Source of the DNA: Colius striatus
Taxonomy: Eukaryota; Chordata; Aves; Coliiformes; Coliidae
Assembly (NCBI RefSeq): GCF_028858725.1
Contig: NC_084760.1
Span: forward strand, 66,655,867 to 66,719,866
Direction of reading: 5' to 3'
DNA length: 64,000 nt
Part shown: positions 1 to 9,357 of the stretch, piece after piece
Layout: the number at the start of each line of letters is the position of its first letter
Position numbering within the stretch: the stretch's first letter is position 1
Made by a program: the position numbers and the translations under genes
Notes under the pieces: model-generated
Seen by the model: only the letters and a program-made list of their open reading frames with translations
Told to the model about the DNA's origin: nothing
Databases searched by the model: none

Positions 1-500
1 ACAGGGAAAGAAGAAGAAGAGAAAAAAAAAAAAAAAAGACCTGAAAAAACTTGCCCCCAAATCCTTAACAACCCCCCTTCGGTACCGGGTATTTGTTAAA
101 TTGACGTGGCACAGATTTCTCGATTACCGCTGCTGAGCGTGACTGAAAGGCGCCGTGAGAGCCGGCAGGATCCTGCCCACGGCGCTCATTCTTCTCCAGC
201 TTAATTTATGCCACGCGATTCTGTATTGGGGAAATCAAGCAGAAAGCTCCTTTTTCTGCTTTTTCCCCCCCTCTCCCTCTCTCTTTCAGATGCTGGGCTA
301 ACGGGGAGACTGTTTAACTTAAGTGTTTCTATAGGAGGCTGTTGTAGTTTAACTCCTGCCCACCAGTAGCTGAGGCGAACAAAGGAGGGACTCGAGGTCT
401 AACTATTCATCCATTCTCTGCACTTTAATTTTCATTGATTTCGAAGACAAGGGGAGCCCTCAGGGATTCTCGCTGAAGGGGGATGACACGCCTTTAGACG
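1..500. other. Non-coding DNA with a purine tract and a nested palindrome
   Basis: The stretch opens with a GA/A-rich tract (about 7-38). It then has mixed unique sequence, including a nested dyad at 150-185 and the AT-rich word ttaatttatg near 200-210. No exon or known repeat is seen. By synteny it may be the 5' flank of DLL1 on the minus strand. Confidence 0.4.
150..185. repeat. Nested inverted repeat
   Basis: Perfect 8-bp arms gcgccgtg (150-157) and cacggcgc (178-185) enclose a perfect 14-bp palindrome ggcaggatcctgcc (164-177). As DNA it could form a cruciform, and as RNA a hairpin on either strand. Confidence 0.8.
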
Positions 501-549
501 CGATCAGCCCCCCAGCCAGCCATCTGCTCGCAACCAAATGGTGCTTTTT

Positions 550-920
550 CGCTCCCAACCGCGTGTCTCCGCACCGCGCTCGCCCGTCGCCCCCCGCCGC
601 CCCCGCGGTGTTAACCGCGCCCGCGCACCGTCGCCCACCCCACTGCCGCGGCCGAGACCGAGGCCGCCCGCAGTCCTTCCCGCCCCGCCGGGGCAGCCAC
701 CGGCGGGACCCCTCTCACCACCCGGGGGCGGGCGCGGGGCGCGGTGACCCCGCACGGCCGGGACGCGGCGGGCCCGGCGCCGCCTGACAGCAGCTCGCTG
801 GGGCTGGTGGGGAATTGTGCTCTCCCTCCTTGCCCCTAATCGACACCCTTCCTGCAACGCTGACCCTCCCGACGGGGATTTACGGTCCCGCCGCGCGGGA
901 GCGCGACCGAGAGCTCTCCA
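550..920. promoter_or_regulatory. CpG island 1 (possible 5' flank or promoter region of DLL1)
   Basis: The block is very GC-rich with dense CpG (for example around 560-780). Open frames exist on both strands at once, which is a base-composition effect. No Delta-type coding sequence is present. The link to DLL1 rests only on known DLL1-FAM120B synteny. Confidence 0.45.
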
Positions 921-1170
921 ACAGCCGCACTTTTTATTCCTAACCGAGCCAGATTATGGGAAAAGCCATTTCAAAGAGGGGCGGAGGGGGGAGGTAATTA
1001 GGGCGACGCACTGCCGTCGCTGGCGCGCAACCCTCATTTTTCCCGGGACAGAGGGCTCCGGGCATATGGCGAACGGTGCGTCGTCGGAGGGACGTGTACG
1101 TGTGGAGCTATGTGTAGCCGAGTGTGCATAATATTTTAATTAGGTCTATAGTCCCTACGGAGGTATGTGT
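920..1170. promoter_or_regulatory. Complex non-coding segment with TCF/LEF-like and homeobox-like words
   Basis: Between two CpG-rich blocks the composition turns mixed. It contains ttcaaag (reverse of a TCF/LEF core) near 970, a taatta core near 997 and attttaattag near 1133-1143. No open frame looks real. It may be an enhancer; evidence is motif content only. Confidence 0.25.
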
Positions 1171-1199
1171 GCGCGGCTGCCCCTCCGTCGCAGTCCTAC

Positions 1200-1460
1200 C
1201 CTCACGCCCCCCTCACCTGTCCCCGGAACCGAGCCGGGCCAGGCTGGGCCGGGGTGGGCGGGGAGGGCAGGCGGGACTCCGCCGGGACTGGGCTCCGGCT
1301 CCCTCGCCGGTCCCCGGCTCGGCGGCGATGCTGGGGTGCTGTCGCTGCCCGCGGCCCCGCCGCCGAGCGCCCCGACCCGAGGCGGGTGGGTGGGCAGGCG
1401 GGGGGCGCGGCGGGACCGGCCGGGCGCTCCGCCGCCCCGGCCGTGTGCGGAGAGGGGGAT
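1200..1460. promoter_or_regulatory. CpG island 2
   Basis: The block is GC-rich with many CpG dinucleotides and GGGCGG-type words. Open frames on both strands are compositional. No exon signals are convincing. Confidence 0.45.
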
Positions 1461-1499
1461 TAAGAAGTTTCGCGTGTAGGTTAGCCCAAAGTTGCAAAG

Positions 1500-1760
1500 G
1501 CATGTGCTGATTAGAATAAGAAAGGGAAGTCGCGTGGCTCAGCTGGCACACAGCGAGGCCAGATGATAGATAAGCAGCTCTGGGCCTTCCCTCCCCCCAC
1601 TCCCCCGCCAGTCCCCTTTTTCAAATCGCAAATCATCTGCTCTGGCCCTATCCTAGCCCCTCATTTTCATGACAATGGTTGTGTGTTTACCTGTGATCCG
1701 GGGACGGGGCATTCCTTTGTCTCCCGAGGAGATTACCGTGGCCAGCTGCTCTCCAACCCT
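1500..1760. promoter_or_regulatory. Candidate neural enhancer with E-box, POU and SOX words
   Basis: The stretch contains cagctg (1540-1545), gataag (1569-1574), catctg (1634-1639), the POU-like attttcat (1663-1670) two bases from the SOX word acaatgg (1672-1678), cctttgt (1714-1720) and cagctg (1743-1748). Vertebrate Delta1 neural enhancers are known to carry E-boxes close to POU sites for proneural bHLH and Brn factors. Identity with one of those enhancers is an inference that needs alignment. Confidence 0.35.
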
Positions 1761-1904
1761 TCCCTGGGCAAATCCCGAAGTGGCCCCTGTATGTTTTACT
1801 GATTGCACACGAGGAGAAAACGATGCCTCCCTATCCCCGCCGCCCCGCTCTCCTGCGCTACTTGTTTGTTTGGGTTTGCTCCCTGGCTTGCTTCCGACGG
1901 CATT

Positions 1905-1950
1905 TTGCCTGTGGGAAACTACGAGAGATAAAATTAGTCACATGTGTGCG
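1905..1950. promoter_or_regulatory. RBPJ-like site next to an E-box
   Basis: tgtgggaaa around 1910-1918 matches the RBPJ (CSL) consensus, and cacatgtg (1939-1946) is a palindromic E-box about 20 bp away. Paired CSL and bHLH sites are typical of Notch-responsive elements. Confidence 0.3.
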
Positions 1951-2372
1951 GGAGCTGTCGTTGCTGCCAAAGTGGAAAGGGTGAAGGTCTGCATATCTCT
2001 GCGAGGGTGCGCATCGCCCGCCCGGGGGGCAGAGCCTCGGACAGCCCACTGGCCGCACCTCCCAGGGACGAGGGGACATCGGGGGCCCGGGAGAAGGAGG
2101 ATTCCCTTCACTCTGCTTTCCCCTGGGCCCTCGGGCAACCCTCGGTCCGGGACAGCACCTTCCTGCGAATCCTTCCGTGGGTGTCCCGGGCTGGGCGGGT
2201 CCCACTGCCTCGTCCTGTCTCTGCTTCAGGACACAGCCATTCGAATGCTCTCACCACCTGTGCACTTCTGGGGAGCAACTCAGCCTCACGTTTGGAGAAC
2301 TAGCCTCTTTGCTCCCCTTGAACTCCAAGGACATTCACCATCTTTGCCATGCTAGAAACCATGGATCACATT

Positions 2373-2427
2373 TGTACTAGACGATCTTCCGAGGTCCCTT
2401 CCAATCCAAAATATCCCATGATCTTGA
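2373..2427 (+). mobile_element. CR1 LINE 3' fragment
   Basis: actagacgatcttccgaggt followed by cccttccaatcc and a degraded ATTCTATG-type end match the extreme CR1 3' tail. Confidence 0.6.
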
Positions 2428-2472
2428 GATTGCCCAGCACTCCATCTGCCCTGTCAGGCAAGCCTGGTGTGA

Positions 2473-2516
2473 CTCTATGCTGAGGCTTGTCTCAGCCTCA
2501 GCCTCTATGCTGAGGC
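2473..2516. repeat. Short direct repeat
   Basis: The 14-mer ctctatgctgaggc occurs at 2473-2486 and again at 2503-2516, so the unit is 30 bp. It is a local tandem duplication. Confidence 0.85.
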
Positions 2517-2519
2517 AGG

Positions 2520-3450
2520 AGTGTCACAGAGCAGGAAGGGGGAGCGACTAGGCTCAGATCATGTACTCAGGTTAAAAAAAAATGATGACTCTTCTCAGAA
2601 ATGTGTTTTCTGATTATGACAGTTCTCTGGATGGCTGGAAATACTCCTTTCTGCTACTGACTTCAGTAGCAGTATTCACCACGTTCACCAGCTCTCTCAA
2701 GAAAATCCTCTCTTCTCTTTTCCCTGGTTTTATTAATCATCACCTTACGCCAGAATTCTAAGTAGTAGCTACAAAATACCAGCCCAGACAGTGGCTGCAC
2801 AGACCCTTCTCTCCCTGGGACAGCCAGCACAGCATGCCACTGTATTGCACTGCATTTTCACACATGAAGAGTTTTTCTGTTCCCCCGTGGCCTGCAGCCC
2901 CCTTTGCGCAGTGTGCACATCTTGCACATTGTGCGCTGGCTGCAGTGCAAAACCTGCTGCTAATAAACTTGGGGAGGGGACGGGGGGGAAGCAGTTTGAG
3001 TGTATGTTTCTAGGGTTTTCCAAGCCACTTCCAATTTGCGCTGTTTTTATTTCTTTCTGCATCTCTCCATGTGTGGGGAAGGAGGGAGGGGGATGTGGGG
3101 GACTGAAACTCCTGCAGAAGGTGATTATAAGAACGAGGATGGGTATGGACAGGGCGGGCCTGAGCTTTTGGAAATGCTCTCTCCTTTTCTAAGAGCATCT
3201 GCCTGGAGACGAACAGATGTGGGCACCTGCGGTGACAGGCCACATATGCTCCATCCTATTCACAGGCATTCAGACACGGCTACAATGGTGAGGCTTTGTG
3301 AATGCGGAGTCACCAAATATATTAATCTGTGCTCCCCAGAGCACAGCTCTGTTTAATTTTTCACTGGCAATAACTTCTGATCTAATCCTCCTACAGGCTC
3401 CCCCACCCCGTCCCTCTTTCTCCCCCTGAAAACATGTGAAGTTATTCAGG
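2520..3450. other. Intergenic DNA between the putative DLL1 flank and the FAM120B CpG island
   Basis: No gene, repeat or strong motif cluster is seen. The open frame around 2791-3192 has a Cys-rich look but no start context, splice or family support. Confidence 0.5.
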
Positions 3451-3840
3451 TCCCCACCTGTTGCCGGCGGGGTGGAAGCGGGTCGCGCTCCCAGCACGTC
3501 CGCAGCCGGGCCGGTGTCCCGGGGGAACGGAGCGGGAGCTCCTCGCCACCGGCAAGTGGCGAGCAAAGCTGCGCAACTTCGGCGCCCTCCCCGCGCCGCG
3601 CCGGGCTGGGCCGGGCCGGGCCTGGTCCCGCCGCTGGCATCCGCCCTCCCGGGCCGCTTTGTTTCCCCGGGCCAACGCGGCTCAACAGCCTGCCCAACCC
3701 AGGGGCGACATAAATCTCCCCTGTACGACTCGGGGGGGGTGGGGGGAGGATAGTGCTCAGTCGATTTCGGTGCGTGACGCTTTCATCTCCTCATGCCCCG
3801 ACCCCCCCGCCCCGTCCCGCCTGTGGGTTTGTTCGGGGGT

Positions 3841-3865
3841 ACAATGGCCCCTTCGGCCCCATTGT
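3841..3865. promoter_or_regulatory. Inverted pair of SOX-type words in the CpG island
   Basis: acaatgg (3841-3847) and its reverse complement ccattgt (3859-3865) are 11 bp apart, with a second word tacaaag just downstream (3871-3877). SOXE dimers bind such inverted pairs, though usually at shorter spacing. Confidence 0.3.
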
Positions 3866-4059
3866 GGCCGTACAAAGCCGAGGGACACACACCAGGCCGC
3901 GGGCGGGGACAGCCACGGTTCAAGCCAGCCCGACCCTCGCCTCGCCCCCCGCCGCTGTCAAGCGAAGGGGCCCGCTGCAGCCGCTGTCTCCGCCTGTGTC
4001 GGGGGGGCGGAGGGCGGACAGAGGCAGGGCCATGGGCAACCCCGTCCCCTGAGGCCGGC

Positions 4060-4117
4060 CCGGCCGCCGAGCGCACGCGCGGCCCCGCCCCGGCGGGAAG
4101 CGGAAGCGCAGACTCGG
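4060..4117 (+). other. FAM120B: Candidate non-coding first exon of FAM120B
   Basis: The first coding exon begins with an acceptor, so a spliced 5' leader is expected. Directly downstream of the NRF1 and ETS words is a good donor, CTCGG|gtcagt, with GT at 4118-4119. The 5' limit is a guess. Confidence 0.3.
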
Positions 4118-4485
4118 GTCAGTGCCGGGGGGCGGTTACGAGGGGGCGCGTGGCCGTTTAACGATGCGTGGGGCGGGAGGTGAAGGTGTGTGGGGATGGT
4201 GCTGGTGAGGGCAGCGGTGAGGGAGTTCCGCTCCTCGCACGTGGCATGGTCCGTGTGCAGCACGCCTCCCCAGCGAGGGGCTCGGCCTATCTGGGACTGG
4301 AGGCGGCGGCACACGCACCCAGCGCAGGCCCTGGCCCTGGTTGCCCCTTGACCGGCGGGCAGCTACTGCCCGGCTCGGCCCGGGCAGCGGGAAGTGGAGG
4401 ACTTTACTTTTCGTCCTTGTGCTGTGTGACTCGGGAAGAGGGCCCTTGTGAGCGCTGTAGCGATTATTGTAAACATGTAGGGCCA

Positions 4486-4882
4486 CCAAGATGATCAGGG
4501 GACTGGAACATCTTTCTGATGAGGAAAGGCTGTGGGACTTGGGGCTGTTGAGTCTAGAAAAGAGAAGAATGAGGGGAACCTCACCTAAAGGGTGGGTGTG
4601 AGGAGGATGAGGTGACACTTATTCTTGTAGTGTCCAGTGACAGGACTAAGAGTAAGGGCACAAGCTGTAACACAAAAAGTTTCACTTAAACACAAGCTAA
4701 AACCTTGCTGTTGAGGGAGTGCTGACCCAGACTGCCCAGGGAGGTTGGGGAGTCTCCAGAAGCTTCCAAACCCTCCTGGACGTGTTCCTGTGTGACCTAA
4801 TGGAGGCGAACCTGCTTTAGCAGGGGATTGGACCGGATGGTCTTTAGAGGCCCCTTCCAACCCTGACCGTTCTGTGGTTCAT
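4486..4882 (+). mobile_element. CR1 LINE, 3' fragment with remnant of ORF2 end
   Basis: The piece reads atgatcaggggactggaaca, then a decayed peptide of the type [22 protein letters not shown] (split here by gaps relative to intact copies), and ends ccccttccaaccctgaccgt before a degraded tail. Internal sequence is lost compared with the copy at 12922-13362. Confidence 0.9.
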
Positions 4883-6009
4883 TCCTGCTAACAGCCCCTT
4901 GCAATGCTGCACATTACTATGGGCATAGTAAAATTTGCGTTATGGTCGTTACTTGCTGCAAAGTTGAGTGGTATCCTCAGCTGCTGTAGATGTCACCTCT
5001 GAATTTTTTCTATCTGTAGGCACAAGGAGCGCAAACATTTTTTTATTATTTCAGTTTGTGAAGAAAAAGTCTTTCCTTCTGCAGATTCATGGTACATTTG
5101 AAGTCTTTGTGTCACACAAGTATCATTAGAAATAAATGTCCAGTCTTAAACTGCTGCACAGAATGTGCATATTTTCCACTCTTGGGAAACTTCGCATTAC
5201 AATATAAGACATTTCAGTCCAGATTCTGCCAACTTTATTACAGTGCCTCTGATGAAACACTTTCTCAAAATAGATTTTACTTGTGCTCCTTTCTGCCTCT
5301 GTGATGGATAGAGAGTGATTTCCTTAACATGTCTGTTACCGTTTAGTAATGAAACAGGATGGTTGACAGAATGTAAGCCCTTTATTTTTTTAATTTTGCT
5401 TTCAGTGGATGTGTTTGATAGTAATATTAAAATGCTGGTAGTGGCCAAGGTGTTTGGGTTTGAACTTATTATTGATTAAACTAAACTAATACTTGTAATG
5501 GACTTTTGTTTTCCTGATAATCTCTCTGTCATAGACTTGTTTAAATTGTTAGGCAAGAGAAGTACTTCATGTACAGGTGTGAGGAGGTGGGAAAATGTTT
5601 CTTTCCACTTACTACAGTACAGTCTAGCTAGTAAGTTGCTTATCACACTTCTCGCTCTAGGTATGTAGCCACTATGAACAGCATCTGTGCTGAATCATAA
5701 CTAAAACTTGCTTGGATGCAAAGCATTTTTGCAGAAGTAATGCCTGCTATGGCATACTGTATCTGTGAGTGACCTGAGATCATTTTGTCTAACTACATGT
5801 ATTAGTGACTGAAAGATGAAGATGTTCACACCCATTGGTAGGTCTCCATAACCTCTCCATAACTCAATAACCTGTCAGTGCTCAAACTATTTGGAATCAG
5901 GGCTACAAGTTTCCTGGGAAAGCAAATGGCTGAAGCCTTAAGAGCACCCAGGTAACATTGGAAGTAGCATTGTAGAGAGAGCAGTGTCCTATCTTGTATC
6001 CATGCACAG

Positions 6010-6345
6010 CAATCACAGAATCTCAGGGGTTGGGAAGGACCTCAAAAGATCATCTAGACCAACCCTTCAGTCAGAGCAGGGCCACCTAGAGTAGTCTCAC
6101 AGGAACTTGTCCAGTTGGGTTTTGAATGTCTCCAGAGAAGGAGACTCCACAAACCATCTGGGCAACCTGTTCCAGTGCTCCCTCACCCCCACAGTGAAGA
6201 AATTCTTCCTTGTATTTCTTTAGAACCTCTTATGTTCCAGCTTGTACCCATTGCCCCTTGTCCTATCATTGGACATCACAGAAAAGAGCCTGGTTCTGTC
6301 CTCCTGACACCGACCTTTAAGTATTTGTAAATATTAGTAAGATCA
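6010..6345 (-). mobile_element. CR1 LINE 3' fragment, minus strand
   Basis: It begins with the reverse of the CR1 tail (cacagaatctcaggggttgg), then runs through gtccagttgggttttgaatg and the reverse of the ORF2 end. It is in the same orientation and close in sequence to the copy at 7589-8000. Confidence 0.9.
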
Positions 6346-6455
6346 ATGAAGTAGATAAGTACACATTTAATTCTGATCTTTTAACAACAGTCTACTGCAT
6401 GCTCTCTGCTTTATTTCATATGTATTTCATATTGCATTTTATAAGATATTTTCAT

Positions 6456-6646
6456 CATGAGGGTGGTGAAACACTGGAACAGGTTGCCCTGAGAGGTTGT
6501 AGGACGCCCCATCTCAGCAAACATTCAGAGTTGGACTGGACAGGACTCTGAGCAATCTGATACAGTTGAAGATGTCCTTGCTTATTGTAGGAGGGTTGGA
6601 CTAGATGACCGTAAAATGTCCCTTCCAACCAAAACCACTCTGATTA
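6456..6646 (+). mobile_element. CR1 LINE 3' fragment
   Basis: gagggtggtgaaacactgga, then gttgccctgagaggttgt, and the tail cccttccaaccaaaaccact match another CR1 subfamily, on the plus strand between two minus-strand copies. Confidence 0.88.
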
Positions 6647-7588
6647 GAGAGGATGATATTCAAAACCTATATCTGGAGGATATTAGATATTTAAACTCCA
6701 AGGACTCAGGAAAACCTTCGAAAGCTGTCAACTCACAATACTTTCATGAATTCAACTTCCTATTTTTTCCCCCCTTCTTTTTGCATCTATAAGACTCCTG
6801 AGACAGTCTGTAATTGGAATGTTGCAATTGGCAGTGGGAAAACCAGGAAAAATTGTACTCGTTTAATTAAAACAATTCTTCAGTGTTTAACTGAGAAGGG
6901 ATTTGTTTGTTGAACAAAATAACAACAAAATGGATTTTCTGAGAATAAAGAAGAAAACAAAGCTTGATGGAGTTTGTTACCTCGACTTTTTGTTCCAAGG
7001 GCCTTTAAAATAAAGTGGTCCTGTGGCAGAGGAAATGATGCTCTAGAGGAAAGAGCACATCAATCATAGAGGTGTGCCAAACCTCTTTGCATTGAGACTT
7101 AAAGTGGAAGTCATCAATGGTTTTAAGTTTACCCCACAACCCTGTCTAAGGAAGGGGTAAACTGGTTCATTTGTCATGTTGTTCTGCCACAGAATGAATA
7201 TATTAGCTACATTATTTATATTAGATTTGTAAGTTCACAAAATTTAGCTAAACCTCTAATTCTTTAAACAGGTCTTGAAAATTCCATTTTCAAGTAACAG
7301 GATTGTAAATTTGGATTGAATTTCTGATCCAAAGCAGAACTTCAACTACTAAAATCATTGCAGAAGTAGAGGTATTGCAACTGGTGTCATATCGCTGGGC
7401 TGCTGTCTATAAAATCAGATGGTGACTGAGCCATTTGCACGATCGAGGTGTAAGACTGATTTCCAGAGTTATTCTCTTTTTTTTTTCTGCAGACTTCAAT
7501 TGAAGATGCTTGTATACTTTCAGTGGGAAAATCAAGCCATTAATTCCTGTGTTTATTCTGTCAGCTGTTATAAGGCTTTTAATTACAT

Positions 7589-8000
7589 CACAGAATCACA
7601 GAATATTAAGGGTTGGAAGGGACCTCGAAAGATCATGTAGTCCAACCCTCCTGCCAGAGCAGGACCACCTAGAGTAGGTCACACAGGAACTCGTCCAGGT
7701 GGGTTTTGAATGTCTCCAGAGAAGGAGATTCAACAACCCATCTGGGCAGCCTGTTCCAGTGCTCCCTCATGTGAACAGTGAAAAAATTCTTCCTTGTATT
7801 TCTTTGGAACCTCCTGTGTTCCAGTTTATACCCATTGCCCCTTGGCCATCATTGAGAAGACACTGGTTCCATCCTCCTGACACTCACTCTTTACATATTT
7901 GTAAACATTAATGAGGTCACTCGTCAGTCTCCTCCAAGCTAAAGAGCCCCAGCTCCTTCATCATAAGGGAGATGCTCCACTTGCCTAATCATCTTGGTGG
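7589..8000 (-). mobile_element. CR1 LINE 3' fragment, minus strand
   Basis: It starts cacagaatcacagaatatta and runs through ccaggtgggttttgaatgtc to tcatcttggtggcc. It is about 410 bp of CR1 3' end, ending roughly 310 bp upstream of the first coding exon. Confidence 0.92.
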
Positions 8001-8311
8001 CCCAAATCTGCATTTGTTTACCTATCTCTGCATATTTTTCTGTATTTTGTGCCATGAATCTGAAATTTTGTGGGTTTTTTTAATATGAAAACATTTTTAT
8101 ATTTATAATTTTTACAGACATAAAAAACAGATGTGGAAGGTAAAGTGAATGGGCACTTCAGTTGGTTGATGGGAAGAAAACTGGTTCAAACTGTTCAAAG
8201 GCCAGGACAAGAGAACAAGCTATCAGCTAAAGGAGAAAGCTGGCTGTTCCATTTCCAAGCTGCTTTTCTTTGATTGTAGAATTTCGTTTTCCTTCGTTGC
8301 ATTCCTTTCAG

Positions 8312-9357
8312 GCTGCTTTGAGTTTCAGAAGTCAGCCATGGGCATTAAAGGTTTGCAGTGGTTTGTGACAAACATTTGCCCCGATGCATGCAGAGTAGTA
8401 GATCTGAGACAGATGGCAGAAAAACATCACATCAATCATCCCAATGGCCCGCCTGTTATTGTAGTCGATGCCATGTGTTGTGTTAAATACTGGTACACAC
8501 CAGAATCCTGGGTGTGTGGTGGCCAGTGGCTAGAGTACCTTGTCAATTTAGAGAATTTTATTAAAGCTTTTATGGCAGCTGGTATCAAGTTGGTGTTTTA
8601 CTTTGATGGAGTGGTAGAAGACAAGAAAAGAGATAAATGGATCGAACGGAGGTTGCAGAATAACAAGGAAATAGCAACAATATTTCAGTTTATCAAGACT
8701 CACAGGAAGCAACCAGAGAGAGGAAATATCACTATTCCTTCAGCTTTGCCTACTTTTACACGTTATGCCCTGAAGTTGCTTGGTCAAAAGACAGTATGCA
8801 CATTGCAAGAGGCAGACTTTGAGGTGGCTGCATATGGTTTGCAACATAACTGCATGGGAATTCTTGGGCAAGATAGTGACTACCTCATCTATGATACGTG
8901 CCCTTACTTTTCCATTGAGAAGCTCCGTTTGGACAGACTGGTCACTGTTATGTACTCTCGAGAAGATCTTTGCCACTCCTTGGGTCTTAGTTTGACACAC
9001 CTCCCTCTCTTTGCTTGCTTGCTTGGCAATGATGTTGTTCCAGAAAACTTTTTGGAAGACTTTTGGCGTAAATGTTTGGCCACCAGTCCCCACAGGAATA
9101 ACAGCTACAGCAGAAGAATAAACACACTTCTGGCTGTAGCAAATTACATCTCCAAAGTTCCATGCTCATACGACAGCCTGAAACACTTGGAAGAGATGCT
9201 ACCTTTGGGATCAGACAAGACATTACTTTACAAAGGCGTGGGGTCCTATCTTTTGCCCGGGCAGCAGTCTCCATGGATTCCTCCCAGCTTTACAAATTGC
9301 CAAATGTTCTGTCTTCAAGAACAAACAGACATGTGTCAAGATAAAGAAATCTTTCAG
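8312..9357 (+). CDS. FAM120B: FAM120B first coding exon: 26 nt 5' UTR plus residues 1-340 (XPG/FEN1-like domain)
   Basis: A pyrimidine-rich acceptor ends at 8311. The ATG is at 8338, and the donor CAG|gtacct leaves phase 0 after residue 340. The exon carries the whole nuclease-like domain. Acidic residues sit at D44 (VVDA), D90 (YFDG), E158 and D160 (LQEAD), D179 and D181 (GQDSD) and D232 (GND), closely matching the spacing of FEN1 catalytic residues. The N-terminus MGIKGL also resembles FEN1 and XPG, where Gly2 is part of the fold. In human FAM120B this exon continues into a long run of tandem repeats; here it ends soon after SYLLPGQ, with only about 40 more residues. If the donor is not used, the frame continues 31 more codons to a stop at 9451-9453, giving a possible 371-residue retained-intron form that still holds the full domain. 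Confidence 0.95.

Larger units (their letters stand above)
3450..4420 (+). promoter_or_regulatory. FAM120B: CpG island, probable FAM120B promoter
   Basis: This is the most CpG-dense block upstream of the first coding exon. Near its 3' side it has an NRF1-like word gcgcacgcgc (4071-4080), a GC box ccccgccc (4083-4090) and an ETS word cggaag (4101-4106). There is no TATA box. This is the usual make-up of a housekeeping-type promoter. Overlapping open frames on both strands here reflect high GC rather than genes. The island could also serve a divergent transcript. Confidence 0.6.
4118..8311 (+). other. FAM120B: FAM120B intron 1 (presumed)
   Basis: Apart from four CR1 fragments (4486-4882, 6010-6345, 6456-6646, 7589-8000) the intron is unique AT-rich DNA with no supported exon. 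Its 5' boundary depends on the tentative non-coding exon 1. Confidence 0.5.

Noticed and set aside
504..857. Long open frames on both strands in the CpG blocks (also 1124-1510, 1213-1551, 3461-4183 and 4136-4618)
   Set aside because: They overlap on both strands, are rich in Arg, Pro and Gly because of base composition, and show no domain or splice support.
1..2300. Coding exon of DLL1 on the minus strand
   Set aside because: No Delta-type signal peptide, MNNL, DSL or EGF sequence is found on either strand. DLL1 is only inferred to lie to the left.
6115..6330. Open frames inside the CR1 copies (also 7699-7911)
   Set aside because: They are antisense readings of CR1 sequence and not genes.
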